A stretch of 64,000 bases of DNA from Theocolax elegans (Eukaryota; Arthropoda; Insecta; Hymenoptera; Cerocephalidae): assembly GCA_026168455.1 (NCBI GenBank), contig CM047431.1, positions 27,717,569 to 27,781,568 of the forward strand, written 5' to 3'. The notes under the pieces were generated by a model. The model had not been told where the DNA came from and ran no database searches. It saw nothing but the letters and a program-made list of their open reading frames with translations. Shown one piece after another: positions 22,974 through 34,516 of this stretch; positions within the stretch are counted from its first letter, which is position 1, and each line of letters opens with the position of its first letter. A program made the position numbers and the translations under genes.

Positions 22974-24043
22974 ATTGTTTATATACCTATATAATTTATG
23001 CAATTGGTTGCATAGAGAATAGAGAGATTACGCGTGTCATCGTAAATACCCCCATCGCCGGTAACGCCTTCTTTGCGAATATGTGGCAAGGTAGGAAATC
23101 TTCGGTACGGATTCGCGCCCGAGTTCTGGAGTTTGGACTTTCGTTGCGGGACCCACGCGGCCTTTTCTTATTTTTGTTACTTGTTTTAAAAGTTTTTATT
23201 ATTTGCTTTAAAAAATAAATAATTTTTATCATTAGTTAATTAATTGCAGCGTTGTAACGGACATCGCAACGGTAGGTCGTGCGTGGGATCGGCTGATTTG
23301 AATCTGCCGCGCACTTTCCGGGTACCACCTAGGGAGTATAACTAGGGAATGCCGTAGCAACGACTCCCTTTACCCTTACCTACGCAAGAGAGTATACCCT
23401 ATTACAACACAGACGGTTGAGTGCGCGCGCGAGCCACGCGTTCTTACTACTGAATCCGCTAGGCCGACTCGTACAATTCGCTTCGTAAAATATTATATAT
23501 ATATATTAATTGTTTATATACCTATATAATTTATGCAATTGGTTGCATAGAGAATAGAGAGATTACGCGTGTCATCGTAAATACCCCCATCGCCGGTAAC
23601 GCCTTCTTTGCGAATATGTGGCAAGGTAGGAAATCTTCGGTACGGATTCGCGCCCGAGTTCTGGAGTTTGGACTTTCGTTGCGGGACCCACGCGGCCTTT
23701 TCTTATTTTTGTTACTTGTTTTAAAAGTTTTTATTATTTGCTTTAAAAAATAAATAATTTTTATCATTAGTTAATTAATTGCAGCGTTGTAACGGACATC
23801 GCAACGGTAGGTCGTGCGTGGGATCGGCTGATTTGAATCTGCCGCGCACTTTCCGGGTACCACCTAGGGAGTATAACTAGGGAATGCCGTAGCAACGACT
23901 CCCTTTACCCTTACCTACGCAAGAGAGTATACCCTATTACAACACAGACGGTTGAGTGCGCGCGCGAGCCACGCGTTCTTACTACTGAATCCGCTAGGCC
24001 GACTCGTACAATTCGCTTCGTAAAATATTTATATATATATATA
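22974..24043. repeat. Exact tandem duplication of a 535-bp unit
   Basis: Units at 22,974-23,508 and 23,509-24,043 look identical base for base except in the (TA)n run at the very end. The unit has GC-rich halves around an AT-rich middle. Each holds the same 78-codon minus-strand open frame, which resembles no protein I know and has a Lys/Arg-rich composition driven by base content. A recent duplication, two LTRs joined without an internal region, or an assembly duplication would all fit. Confidence 0.95.
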
Positions 24044-24151
24044 TTTATATCTGTAGTAGGTGTATAGATAGGATAATAGTGTATGTAAATAAAACATTTA
24101 ATTCTTTATCATAATTTCCTGCGCTATTTATTTATAACCCATCATGACTAT

Positions 24152-25398
24152 CCCAAGTAAAAAAACCGCTGTCAATGAAATTGGCACGTAGCTTCCTCGA
24201 ATTAACACGTCGATCCTACATGTACTATATTACTCAAATATAATATTATTTAATTATTTAAAACAAAATGTTATAATACTTCAAAAAATATTATTCTTTT
24301 CTGATTGAAATTTATATATCTAGTTATAGCCAGCTAAAAGAAATTAGTGTATTATTGATGTTAAGTTTCTTTATATTCTTTAATTTTATAGCACACTTTT
24401 AAAAAACTTTTGTTTTGCCCGTTTGTATGGATATATGCAAAACATTTACATCAGTATCAACGTTTCAACCGACTAATCATATCACGTTTTAAAAGGCTTC
24501 ACATATTTTTTTTATAAAAAAAGGATTATCTTTTTTACTTTTCTTTAAATTTTTTAAAAACATTTTCTTCCAAAAGTATGGTTAGTTCCACATTAGACTG
24601 CTTTATAAGTAAAAAAAAATTAATAAAAATTACATTTTAGATTATAATTTTTTTCTCAAAAACTAATCCATGAATGATTTTCAAATTTTTATAGCATATT
24701 GCTGTCATTATGTTGTATTATTTTATAGCTGAAAAATAATAGGGATCAAAACTACCAAATCGGCTATTCTTTCCCAAAATTTCAAGTGAATTAAATGTAT
24801 TTTATTCCTGAAAACGTTCGTCATAAAAACTCGAATTTTGTCACATTTTAATTTTTTTAATCAAAACTAATCGATATAATTACTTAAAATTATGTGAGAT
24901 GTCACGTGAGAAATTAAAAAAAATCATAAATATGTCTGAATCGCTTTAAAACCTTAATTTTTGAGCTTATCTGGGGGTGTTAACACTAAAAAAGTGTCCC
25001 CCCATACTATTAAATTGATTTCTTATTTTTTCGGAAGTTTGAGCAGCGTTCCGATTGAAAAATTACATGAGATTTTGTATTAGGGGCACGCATGCACATC
25101 CATACATACATTTTCTAAAAACACGTGATTTTGACTCCTGACATGTTAAAACACATTTATAACATATTTTTAGCGAGTCGAAAAATTTCACTATTACAAC
25201 GCTTTCTCTATGACAAAGCAAAATAACACGAGATATTTTACTAGAGATTAACTAAATCTTTGTATAATTAATAAATAAAATGTAATTAATAGTTAATTAT
25301 CTAACAATATCAATTAATTTCCTATTAAAATATTTCACATTGTTTACATATAAATTATTCATTTTACATAAGTGACTTATAATAATTTTTTACTTGGG
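24152..25398. mobile_element. DNA transposon with CCCAAGTAAAA inverted ends, non-coding
   Basis: The left end CCCAAGTAAAAAA at 24,152 matches, inverted, TTTTTTACTTGGG ending at 25,398. TA lies close outside both ends (imperfect by one or two bases). The 1.25-kb interior is AT-rich and has no transposase. Its part around 24,880-25,085 is related, inverted, to 31,911-32,157. The ends resemble those of the element at 30,865-31,506 (CCCGAGTAGA), so the two may use the same transposase. Confidence 0.65.
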
Positions 25399-25945
25399 TG
25401 TAATATAAAAATACTATATAATTTAATCACATTGAAAATCAAACACAAAATATAGAATTAAAAAGTGCTGTCAATTCTGAGTAGCATGTGAAAACATGAA
25501 CAAAAACGAATAACCGACATTTCTGTGCGGCATTTCAAATTTGGACCTGTGCCGAATCGTGGAGATCATTGATGCTGAAAAGAATTGAGCTCCTATATAG
25601 ATTACCGTTTTAGTAAGTTGAGTTCTTTGGAACTCGCTGATTGCGAAATTTCTCTCTGCGTACAGTTGATTAATGTGTGCATACATCTAAGATTGAATAT
25701 TATATTTGATTTATTCTTAGATTTCAGGGTGGAAGTCATATATACATATAAATATGTTTGTATTTGTAAATAAACTTATTTTTAATAGAAAGTAGCATTA
25801 GAAATAAAAAGGAAAGAACACACATAACACGCTTTATAAATTTTCAAAACCACGATTAACTATCAAAGATTCATTTTCAGGATTGAAAGTACATATATGA
25901 AATATTATAAACTATAGTTTAGTAAATAACTATATGAAGCATTAC
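25399..25945. other. FANCI intron 5 / intergenic DNA
   Basis: This stretch lies downstream of FANCI exon 5 and should be intron. A 71-codon minus-strand frame (25,471-25,686) does not resemble FANCI. No sixth exon is recognised between here and the left edge of the window. Confidence 0.5.
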
Positions 25946-28054
25946 CTGCTATCAATAATTTGATTAATTATTTCTAATGCAGAAGTTTCATGTAATGATA
26001 TTTTTCTTAACCATGCATTATTATTCTGATAATTCCTTTGTAGAACTTGTTGAAACAATACTAATTTTAAAATATTGAATGGTTGATTTCTATATAAATT
26101 TGATGAAAGTAACAGCAGTGACATTACAAAAGAATCTAAAATATATTCAGGTGCATGAATTAAATTTTTTAAACATTGTATGTAATCCAACAATGATTTT
26201 TCATTATCTAAAGCAGATTGATAGATATAATATAGCACTGTACTTTCAATTTCTTTTAATTCTTTTGAAGTTATTTGTACAGGTGTAACTGAAAAATTGT
26301 AATTATAATTATAATTATAAATACATAACAATTTTGTTCAAAATGTTTAATTTTTTAAACAAATTTAACTGAAAAATTTCTACTATGTAATAAAATATTG
26401 AAATATACAATCATAAAAGTAAATTTAATTGATAAAAATCTTTAAAGATGCATCTATAAGTAAAATATATAAAAATATAAAAAAATTACTTGATAGTTCA
26501 GACATTTCTTCCAAAGCATCCAAATTAGAAATTTTATCATATTTATTTTTAAAATATTTAGCTAAATTCGAAAATAATGTAATGTCATTACAAATTGATC
26601 CAATTTTTAGCATTTGATAAACTATGGCTGGTATTTCATTACAATAAGCTACTTCTAGTTGATAAATCATAGCTTGTAAAACTCTTGCACATATTGATTT
26701 ATTACTTGACTCACCAACCAAATCCCTAAAATATAAGACATTTTGTTGTTAATCAATACAAATATTTATATTAAATGATATACCTTATTATTTCAATTCA
26801 ACATTTATTATCAATTTGTAATAATAAAGAAAAATATATACAAAGAATGTTCAGACCCTCAAGAAAATGAATAGGTATGAAGTTGGAGGATTTACTTAGA
26901 AAGGCAAATAGCAGCAATTGTAGAAAATAGCGTTGATATAAATATAAAACTAGTCTTTAATTGCAAATAATCATCTTTCAAATATTAATGACATTTGAAA
27001 CCAAGGCTCAAATTAAAGTTATTTAAATCATAATTAGGGGTTAAATAAATCACACATTTCCTACTTTGTAATATATTTATGTAAACACCTGTTTCCCAAA
27101 AAATTTTCAATAAAAAAAGCAATAAAAAACAATATAATACAATACTAGGAAAAGATAGCAGAAACAAAATAATAGTTAAACAATAACTTACACAAACATT
27201 TTTGCTAAAGGTGTTATGACTGTAGCATGCCATTTAATATCGCAAATATTATTAATAATAATATTCTTATAATCCTTTCCTGAAATTTCAGATCCTTTAT
27301 AGTTTAATGATTTTTCTTCCACAAGCTTTTCCAGTAGCAATGGTAATACATCCTTCCAACTTATTAAATAAAAATATAACAAAGTATTAATCATGATTAA
27401 AATTAACTATAAGATATTGATGAAATCGTAGAATACAATTTCATTAATACACAGACATATCAATGTTAATATACTTATAAAGATTTTTAAATTATAATAA
27501 TGATTATAGATAAATTAGTTTACAGCTATATACCAGAAAACTGACCTACAATTTTTTTGAAATATCAATACAATAGATTATTTAAAAATAGTAGTAATAT
27601 AAATTAGTACAATACCTCATAAAATCATCATTGTGATTCTGAATTCTTTCAACAAAGTAATCCACAAATTCAATTAAGTAATTTTTATCAAAGAGAGAAC
27701 ACTCAAGAGCAATTCTGTTGATTATATTATGAACATCATTCTTCGATAATTTAGACTTTTTAGTCACAGTATCAAACAAACATACAATTAAACATTTCTT
27801 TTTATTTCGAAGTTTATCCGAATCAGTAAAACTTTGTAAAATACTATCTAAAATTCTTATTTTATATTCTTCAGAACTTTGAACTGCTTTTAAAATTGTC
27901 TTACAAATCTAAAAATCAAAATAAATTAATAATGTTCATATTCTAAAAAAGTAGTAATTAAGCTTACCTCATCAACATTTGCATCAACAACATATTTTTT
28001 TAAATGAATTTCATCAAATTTATCACCGTGTATAATGGTTTCGTATAAATCCAT
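25946..28054 (-). CDS. FANCI: Fanconi anemia group I protein homologue, N-terminal exons 1-5
   Basis: Five exons with consensus GT/AG borders and matching phases are visible: 28,054-27,968 (ATG start, 29 codons), 27,908-27,616, 27,359-27,192, 26,725-26,490 and 26,288-25,946. Together they encode about 375 residues. Exon 3 (SGKDYKNIIINNIC, LAKMF), exon 4 (IPAIVYQMLK) and exon 5 (SKELKEIESTVL, FVMSLLLLSSNL) match the order and pattern of the N-terminal helical-repeat solenoid of FANCI. FANCI pairs with FANCD2; the clamp is monoubiquitinated on DNA crosslinks in the nucleus. Exon 5 ends in a good donor (GTAATG), but I find no later exon in the 25.9 kb to its left, which is almost all transposons. 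The protein family has about 1,300 residues, so most of the gene is outside or lost. Confidence 0.8.
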
Positions 28055-28345
28055 GTTGTCAAATTTATTTCAAATAAAATGCTTAAAATAATTTCAAATA
28101 GTTGCATTCGCAATAATATGAATACTTTAGTACTAGTGGCCGTGGCGCCCGTGGCCCGCGCTTTTCGGGGCCTTTTCAATTTGATTTGCAAACATAATAG
28201 TATTTCAAATGCTAGATGACACTAGCTGCATTGTATTTGTGGAGAGCACTGGTGGGTAACGTATTATACATGTATATGTATATGCATATATACATGTAGA
28301 ATACTGTATATTCAAACGTTCGAAATATATTTTAAAACACGTTCA
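28055..28345 (-). promoter_or_regulatory. Probable FANCI 5' UTR and promoter region
   Basis: This is the only unique DNA upstream of the FANCI start codon before a repeat-like block begins at about 28,340. A short GC-rich patch (GTGGCGCCCGTGGCCCGCG, 28,139-28,157) stands out from the AT-rich surroundings. No TATA box in a convincing position is seen. The role is inferred from position only. Confidence 0.35.
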
Positions 28346-29575
28346 CTGGGGATCAGGGTGAACGGCTCCCATATCATAGAATAACAACACTTTTATTTAT
28401 AGCTAGATAATTTAATATTAATAAAATAATAAAATACACCAAATCAATGAACAATTAGTCACGGTCGCCAGCCGCGTTCACGCGGCAAAAGTTATATCTT
28501 TTATTCTACGCGATTACCGCACACACACGCACAATCACAGCTTGACGGGAAGCTGGAAACAGGGAGTTAGGCAGGAACTCTCACCTGCAGATACTCGAAT
28601 CAAACAATTAATAATAATCTAATCACTCTCGATAATAATTAAATATGCGAGATAAAACTACACGTCTCGTTCGACGGCCCGACTCGGAATCACCGAGTTC
28701 GTCTCGATGTACCGATCAGCGAGTCCGCGCGCATGCGCCACGCGCAACAGTTGGCTCTCGTTCGCTCGACGCGGCCGATCCGGCGTGCGTGTCTTGTTTA
28801 CGTACAGTGAACACCTCCGTCCCCGTGCACCGTCTCAACTGCTGGATACAAGCAACCCGGAGTCGCTTCTACAGGAACAACGTCCATAAATGGTAAATTA
28901 CTCTCGTTCCATACAATACCCTGTATTAATGTTAGTTCGTCCGAGTCTGTTTATTTGTTTCAGGTGCGGCATGCGGGAACGACAACATCAACACTGTATG
29001 CAGATTTCCTCAACTACTTCTTCTCACCAGATTCCGGAGATGCCTGTTCTCAAGTCAATATTTAGCTGGATTGTCCGAGGTAATGTATAAATAGCGTCGT
29101 TTCTTCTTTTAACGTTAATCTCTGGTGGAAGTAATTTCCTAACCTCAACTCACCTCTCCTTCTCCTTACCTGCAACTAGGTTTTGACAACCTACTGCTTT
29201 CCTCAATTCTTATTTTATATTCAGTATGATTTATTTAATACTGTTGCAGGTACTCGAAGGAGGTTTTGTCCCAACGAAGGATCATTACTTCTTGGAGGAG
29301 GCTGGATGTTTACTGGTTGTCGACGCTGTCCAATATTACATGTTCTACCTCTACTGCCACCTTCTACGATCACCTTCTCCAGGACATAAGGAACAGGATT
29401 TATAGTAGGACCTCACTCAACTACTTCAAGATTCAATTTCAACTACCGGATAATTATTTACAGGACTATTATAAGGATAGTGATTGTGTGCTTGTGTGTT
29501 TATGCGTATCTTGCTGGAGTGCGTACTCCTTCCTCACGGTCTAGCCTATCTGGATTCCGAGTGAGCTTTATAATT
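28340..29575 (+). repeat. LTR-like repeat related to the solo LTR at 50,386
   Basis: The start (CACTGGGGATCAGGGTGAACGG) and the following CGCCAGCCGCGT...CGCGGC segment parallel the start of the 50,386-51,685 LTR. The overall make-up (AT-rich first part, GC-rich middle, then stretches with splice-like GTAA and CAGGTGC sites) is the same. Ends and target duplication are not clear. Open frames inside are short and unrecognised. Confidence 0.45.
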
Positions 29576-29932
29576 AATTCCTATAAGCTACGGGGCTTTG
29601 GAATATTAAATATATAATATAAATATAACTTAAACATGTGACATGCATTTAGAACTGCCATGTCACAATTTTCATTTACTCGTTCTGCGAATTTTCGAAA
29701 CAGCTTGTTTACAGTCCTTGCGAACGCTTCGACAATCGACACTCGACAACAGACATCGCGGCTTACTGTTTGTTTATTGTAATCGTGATTCGTGAATAAT
29801 CGAGCAAAATTAAGGACTAAATATGCCGCGGCAGTTACACTCCTATTGGAGTAAAGGTTTTGTAAAAAAAACACTGTTAAAGGTAACAAATCACAAATAG
29901 TGGCTAAATGCGTGAAATACAAAAAAGTTCCC
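29576..29932. other. Unassigned stretch with one open frame
   Basis: A minus-strand frame of 113 codons (29,581-29,922) has no recognisable domain and no coding context. I treat it as chance or part of an unknown repeat. Confidence 0.3.
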
Positions 29933-30684
29933 TCAAAAAGTTCCCAATCCTTCAGATTATAGTATTATAATTCTTGTAAGGGATGTAAAACTAAAAATTC
30001 AGCATTATAAATGTTTAAAAATTAATTTTTTACATTTGTATAATAATATTTGTATTTTTAGCAGCTTACAGGGGATTAGATGGATACTGAAACAAGTAGA
30101 GATACTTTTCTACCATTCCAAGGTAAGTGCATAAATTTTTTTGCAATGATCATGCTACTAGATTCATCGTTATAAGGCAACAAATATATATTTCTATTAA
30201 TATTTCGGGCACTTTTCCCGGATATTATGACCATAAGTGATCTTAATGATTTAGACCCACTCTGGAAATTTTTAGGCAGTTTCTGACTATAAAAAGACAT
30301 CTTTTAGATAGTATTAGGTTACCAGAGTCCGGAGCAGAATTGCTGATTTTCACTATTTAAGGTTTAAATGGCTTACAAGAGTGTTACAGCATACATGCAT
30401 AACTTTAAAAGTATTTTTAATGAAAAATTCAGAAAATTTTACAAAAAAAAGTAATTTTTTAGTTTTTAGTGAAAAATGCATCCCCTGTGAGCTACAAATT
30501 CATGAAAATGGGCATATAATGTAAAAAAGTACTAAAATGTCAACTTTGTCTCTCTGTAACTTAAAATAATGGCCCCGATAAAATCTGAAAAAATTTAGAA
30601 GAACTACGGGACACCTCTTAAACATATTCCCACAGTTATAGCAATATTAATTTTTTTCATCTTCGATTTCACAGAGAACCACCC

Positions 30685-30728
<44 letters not shown>

Positions 30729-30864
30729 CTTTGTGAGTCAGATGAAAACTCGGAGTGTAATTGATAAGATGTAAAGATGTGCTATTCAGCAAGTTTTAAA
30801 TCGGTTACCTGACCCAAAATAATTGTTTGACTATTTTTCAAGCTTGTGATTTAAAGTAAGGATA

Positions 30865-31506
30865 CCCGAGTAGACATTAAATACGGCTAGCCGGATTGAT
30901 CATCCGGCCCGGTTCCGAATACATTTAAGTGCCGGATCCGGCATGTAATGCGGTTAAAATACGGCCTGGATATGAGTTCCTTATATTAATGTACTTTTAC
31001 GTCAAAATCGCAACTTTCGTTACTGGTTCGTCTTCGGCTCGGGTTGAGAACCTCTCGTTTCGTAAATAAAGCCTTTCCGTGCCCGTTAAGAAATCTATTA
31101 TTAAAATTTGAATTTGATTGTAGAGTTCGTAAAATTGTATCTAAATAATAAGAGAGACATTGGCGTAGTCGGTAAGTGCCCTGCTTCATAACCCGAAGGT
31201 CGCAGGTTCAAGTCCCGGGTACGGCAATATTTTTTTCAAAATTAAAAATTATTTTAATCATTTCTATAGTCTTTCCAAACACTGACAAGCCTTCTAACGA
31301 ATAATTAGAATTTATTTCATGTTAAAATCTGGCTCTGATCGGGGATGAATAAATTTGTCGGAAATCCGTTCGATTCTCCGGGCCGGACGTAAAAAGCATT
31401 ACATTACGTATCCGGGCCAAGTACGGTAGCCAGATCAGGAACGGACAAGTATCTTACGGCATCGTATCCGGCCCAAATTCCAGCCGTAGGTTGATTTCTA
31501 CTCGGG
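30865..31506. mobile_element. TA-duplicating MITE with CCCGAGTAGA inverted ends
   Basis: The uninterrupted left copy at 17.7 kb shows the pre-insertion site. Here CCCGAGTAGA...TCTACTCGGG is inserted at a TA, which is duplicated at 30,863-30,864 and 31,507-31,508. The element is 642 bp with no transposase and is rich in CCGG motifs, with many inverted GGCCGG segments near the ends. It carries a tRNA-like sequence in the middle. TA duplication fits the Tc1/mariner superfamily. Confidence 0.9.
31150..31226 (+). other. tRNA-like sequence (degenerate, probably SINE head or pseudogene)
   Basis: An A-box-like TGGCGTAGTCGG at 31,160-31,171 and a B-box GGTTCAAGTCC at 31,205-31,215 have tRNA-like spacing, and a T-rich stretch follows (ATATTTTTTT). 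The acceptor and anticodon stems do not pair well; a CAT triplet sits where an anticodon could be. It is therefore not a working tRNA gene but could serve as an RNA polymerase III promoter. It lies inside the MITE. Confidence 0.55.
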
Positions 31507-31546
31507 TAAGTTATCAATTGCTCATAGAGGCAGTTGCTAGATCGTG

Positions 31547-31910
31547 GTAGCAGAATTGCTGATTTTCACTATTTAAGGTTTAAATGGCTTACAAGAGTGT
31601 GACAGCATACATTTATGTCTTTAAAAGTATTTTTAATGAAAAGTTCGGAAAATTTTACAAAAAAAGTCATACTTACGTTTTTAGTGAAAAATGCATCCCC
31701 TGGGAGCTAAAAATTCATGAAAATGGGTATATAATGCAAAAAAGTGCTAAAATGTCAACTTTGACTCTCTGTAACTTAAAACAATGGCACAGAAAAAATC
31801 TGAAAAAATTCAGGAGAACTACTGGATACCTCTAAAACATATTCCCACAGTTATAGCAATATTTATTTTTTTCATCTTCGATGTCACAGAGAACCACCCA
31901 TATATATATA
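31547..31910 (-). repeat. Extra partial copy of the hairpin-element arm
   Basis: The sequence repeats 30,336-30,690 in the same orientation with about 93% identity by eye and again ends in AGAACCACCC followed by (TA)n. It is joined directly to the end of the right inverted repeat. Confidence 0.8.
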
Positions 31911-32157
31911 TACCCTATTACAAAATCTCAGGTGAGAGCTCACGTCAGATCTCATGCCACAATCTCATCCGACTTTTCACCCGGACCGCTGCTTAAACTT
32001 CTCAAATAATAGGAAATCAATTTATGTATATGGTGAGTCACTTATTAAGTGATAACACCCCCCCAGATGAGTTCAAAAATCAAGGTTTCAAAGCGTTTTA
32101 AGCATATTTTCGATTTTTAGAAATATTTTCGATCGTTGAAAATTTCTCACGTGAGTT
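31911..32157 (-). repeat. Fragment related to the interior of the 24,152-25,398 element
   Basis: Shared stretches, inverted relative to 24,880-25,085, include ACAAAATCTCA, GAAATCAATTTA, CACCCCC(C)AGAT and TTTCTCACGTGA. Identity is roughly 70-75% by eye. Its ends are not defined. Confidence 0.6.
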
Positions 32158-34480
32158 CTCATGAGACCCAGCCTGGTTCTACGGACGTACAGAAGGTTAC
32201 TACCGCGTTCCATCCCACCTGGGAGCCAAGCAGGCATGCCCCGATGCCCTCAGGGGTGAGGCGACCGCTCCAAGTGATTTGAAATTGGTCCCGTTCCTCC
32301 CTGAAACGAGGACACCGTAGGAGGACGTGTTCTAGGTCTTCGTCCACCCCTGGACAAGCCGGGCACTCTGCGCTGCCGTAGACCCCTATACGAAATAGGT
32401 AGCTACGGAAGCATCCGTGCCCGGTCAACACCTGGATAAGCTGGAAACTGACGAAGCCGTGTTTCCTGCTCGTCCACTCCCGGATCCGCGGATGATGCGG
32501 TAGGTCCAATGACCATCGGTTGTGGCAGCGGTTGTCTTCTATAGGCGTCGCCTACCCTCACGGTGTCTTTCAGCTCTCTCGGCTGCCAGGAGGTCGAAGG
32601 GGGCGGTCCCCGCGACCACCGAGAGCGCAATGTCAGATACGGTTCGGTACGCCCGGGCCACCCTTAGCGCAGCTATCCTGCAGGCTCTCTGGCACGGAGC
32701 ACCAAAGCTCTTGTGCCTGTTCAGGGCATCAGCCCAGATAGGAGCTCCGTATAGAATTACGGAGCTCACCACCGAGGCCAGGAGGGACCTTCGCGGTTGC
32801 TGGGGTCCCCCGATGTTGAGCATGATGCCCGCCAGCACACGGGCCACCTTTGCCGCCTTTGAGCCTGCGTTCGCGAGATGGTGTTTGAACGACAGCCGCG
32901 CGTCTAGTGTGACCCCTAAATACTACAACGTTTTCACCGACCGTATCCGTTCTTTACCTACCGTGAAGGTGGCGGTCCTCTCCTTTTTTGTGCGAGAGAT
33001 GAGCACCGCCTCCGTTTTTTCCGCTGCCAGACTAAGTCCGTGGTCTCTCAACCAAGTGGCGACCACTTCTATAGAGACGTCTCCGAGATATTCGATCTCT
33101 TCGACACTCTTTGCGACCACCACTAGCGCCACGTCGTCCGCGAAAGCCACCATCGACACACCCTCCGGAAGTTGCTGCCTAAGCAGGCCGTCATAGACAG
33201 CGTTCCAGAGTAGGGGCCCAATGGCCGAACCCTGCGGCACGCCTCCCGTGATGTTGTGGGATTGCACACCGTCGTCGGTGTCGTAGAGCAGAGTACGGTC
33301 AGTCAGGTAACTCGAGGTGACCTCCCTGAGATAGAGTGGCACTTGGAAGTGCTGCAGGGACAGCATGATGTCGTCCCATCTGGCAGAGTTGAAGGCATTC
33401 CGGATGTCCAAGGTGATGATGGCACACATCCGCCTTGCACTCCGACCAGCATTGATGGCGTTTGTGGCTATACCAACAACTCTGCCTACAGCGTCCATGG
33501 TCGATCGACCCTTTCGGAAGCCGAACTGGTTGTCGGAGAGGTCTCCGGCCCGACCGATGGCCGCTGAGAGCCTGGCGCAGATCACCCGCTCCAGGAGCTT
33601 CTCAACTATATCCAGTAGACAGAGCGGGCGGTAAGATGATGGCTCCTCCGGGGGTTTGTTTCCCTTCGGTAGGAGTACTAGCCTCTGCGTCTTCCACTGG
33701 GCCGGGAAGCAACCTTCTCTTAGGCATGCGTTGAATGCGTCCAGAAACAAGTCCGGAGCACTCATCGCCGCTGTCTTGACGGCCAGGCCAGGTATTCCGT
33801 CAGGCCCTGGGGCTTTACGTACGGAAATACCTTTAGCGGCCATCCTCAGTTCGACTTCACTAATGTCTGGCGACTCGGCTGCACCAATGGTGGCCATCAG
33901 GCCCGTCCCTGCTGCTTTTTTCCGATGTTCTGGAAACAGGTGGCGGACTACTCCGTCCAGAAAAACTGGGTTGGTGGGTGCAACAGCGCCAGATTATTGG
34001 TGGACGGCCGCGAGGGTTGAACTTCACGGCCATAGAGGCAGCGCAAGCCGCTGTTAAGGCATTCGCGAGGCCTCGTGCTTTTTCTTCGGCGGTTCCCGCC
34101 ACTTTTGCCCCCTCAAGGGAGCAGAGGAACGCCTCACGATCAAACGTGGCTGGTGCCCATCACTCTCTTTCTCTTCTTCCTGCTCTCTTTGTCCTCCCGC
34201 TGGTCAGCTGGAGCTTGTACACGAGTGCTTGGTAGCCACTACCCGTGTAACGATCGCTAACTTTCCAGCCGAGTCCCCCTCCCCCAACAATCTAGGATCG
34301 ACGAAGGTGAGGTCGACTATGGACGACTTGCCGGCTTTGGTGAAAGTCGGGGTTGTCCCTGTGTTAGCGATCTCCAGCCCCAGTAGAGCGAACGCCTCGA
34401 GGAGTGCGCGACCACGCGCGTTGGTCTTGGCGCTGCCCCAGTCCGTCGCCCAAGCATTGTAGTCCCCACCGATTGCGACC
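32158..34480 (-). mobile_element. R1-clade non-LTR retrotransposon, copy 2 (both ends truncated)
   Basis: Same family as copy 1 at 21-22.7 kb, but it extends further 5': the end of the endonuclease domain (about 34,480-34,200), linker, full reverse transcriptase and knuckle region. The 5' end abuts a 75-bp (GC/GT)n tract and the 3' end stops at 32,158 inside the coding region, next to repeat DNA. Confidence 0.85.
32159..34480 (-). pseudogene. R1-like ORF2 (endonuclease end, reverse transcriptase, zinc knuckle), broken
   Basis: Going leftward: an endonuclease end with GGDYNAWATDWGS (about 34,470-34,425) and SSIVDLTFV (near 34,320), then a frameshifted linker to about 33,900. A clean 324-codon frame (33,897-32,923) follows, with GPDGIPG, RPLCLLDIVEKLLERVI, NQFGFRKGRSTMDAV, TLDIRNAFNSARW (motif A), GGVPQGSAIGP (motif B) and VAFADDVALVV (motif C). 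A stop near 32,925 leads to the frame at 32,847-32,539. The last frame, 32,509-32,159, has the knuckle motif CPACPGVDEDLEHVLLRCP. At least three shifts make it non-functional. Confidence 0.9.
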
Positions 34481-34481
34481 G

Positions 34482-34485
34482 GCGC

Positions 34486-34516
<31 letters not shown>

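Larger units (their letters stand above)
29933..31545 (-). repeat. Long inverted repeat, right copy (interrupted)
   Basis: This is the inverted match of 17,715-18,800: arm 29,933-30,687, (TA)n at about 30,695-30,724, then outer flank 30,725-30,864 and 31,507-31,545. The flank is split by the TA-duplicating element at 30,865-31,506. The preserved order across (TA)n shows that a segment larger than the hairpin arm alone was duplicated in opposite orientation. Confidence 0.8.

Noticed and set aside
22996..23767. Two identical 78-codon minus-strand frames
   Set aside because: They lie in the 535-bp tandem duplication; identity comes from the DNA duplication and the composition does not look like a real protein.
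25471..25686. Minus-strand frame considered as FANCI exon 6
   Set aside because: The translated sequence does not follow the FANCI pattern after exon 5 and has no matching splice phase.
31150..31226. Functional tRNA gene
   Set aside because: Acceptor and anticodon stems do not pair, so it was kept only as a tRNA-like sequence.
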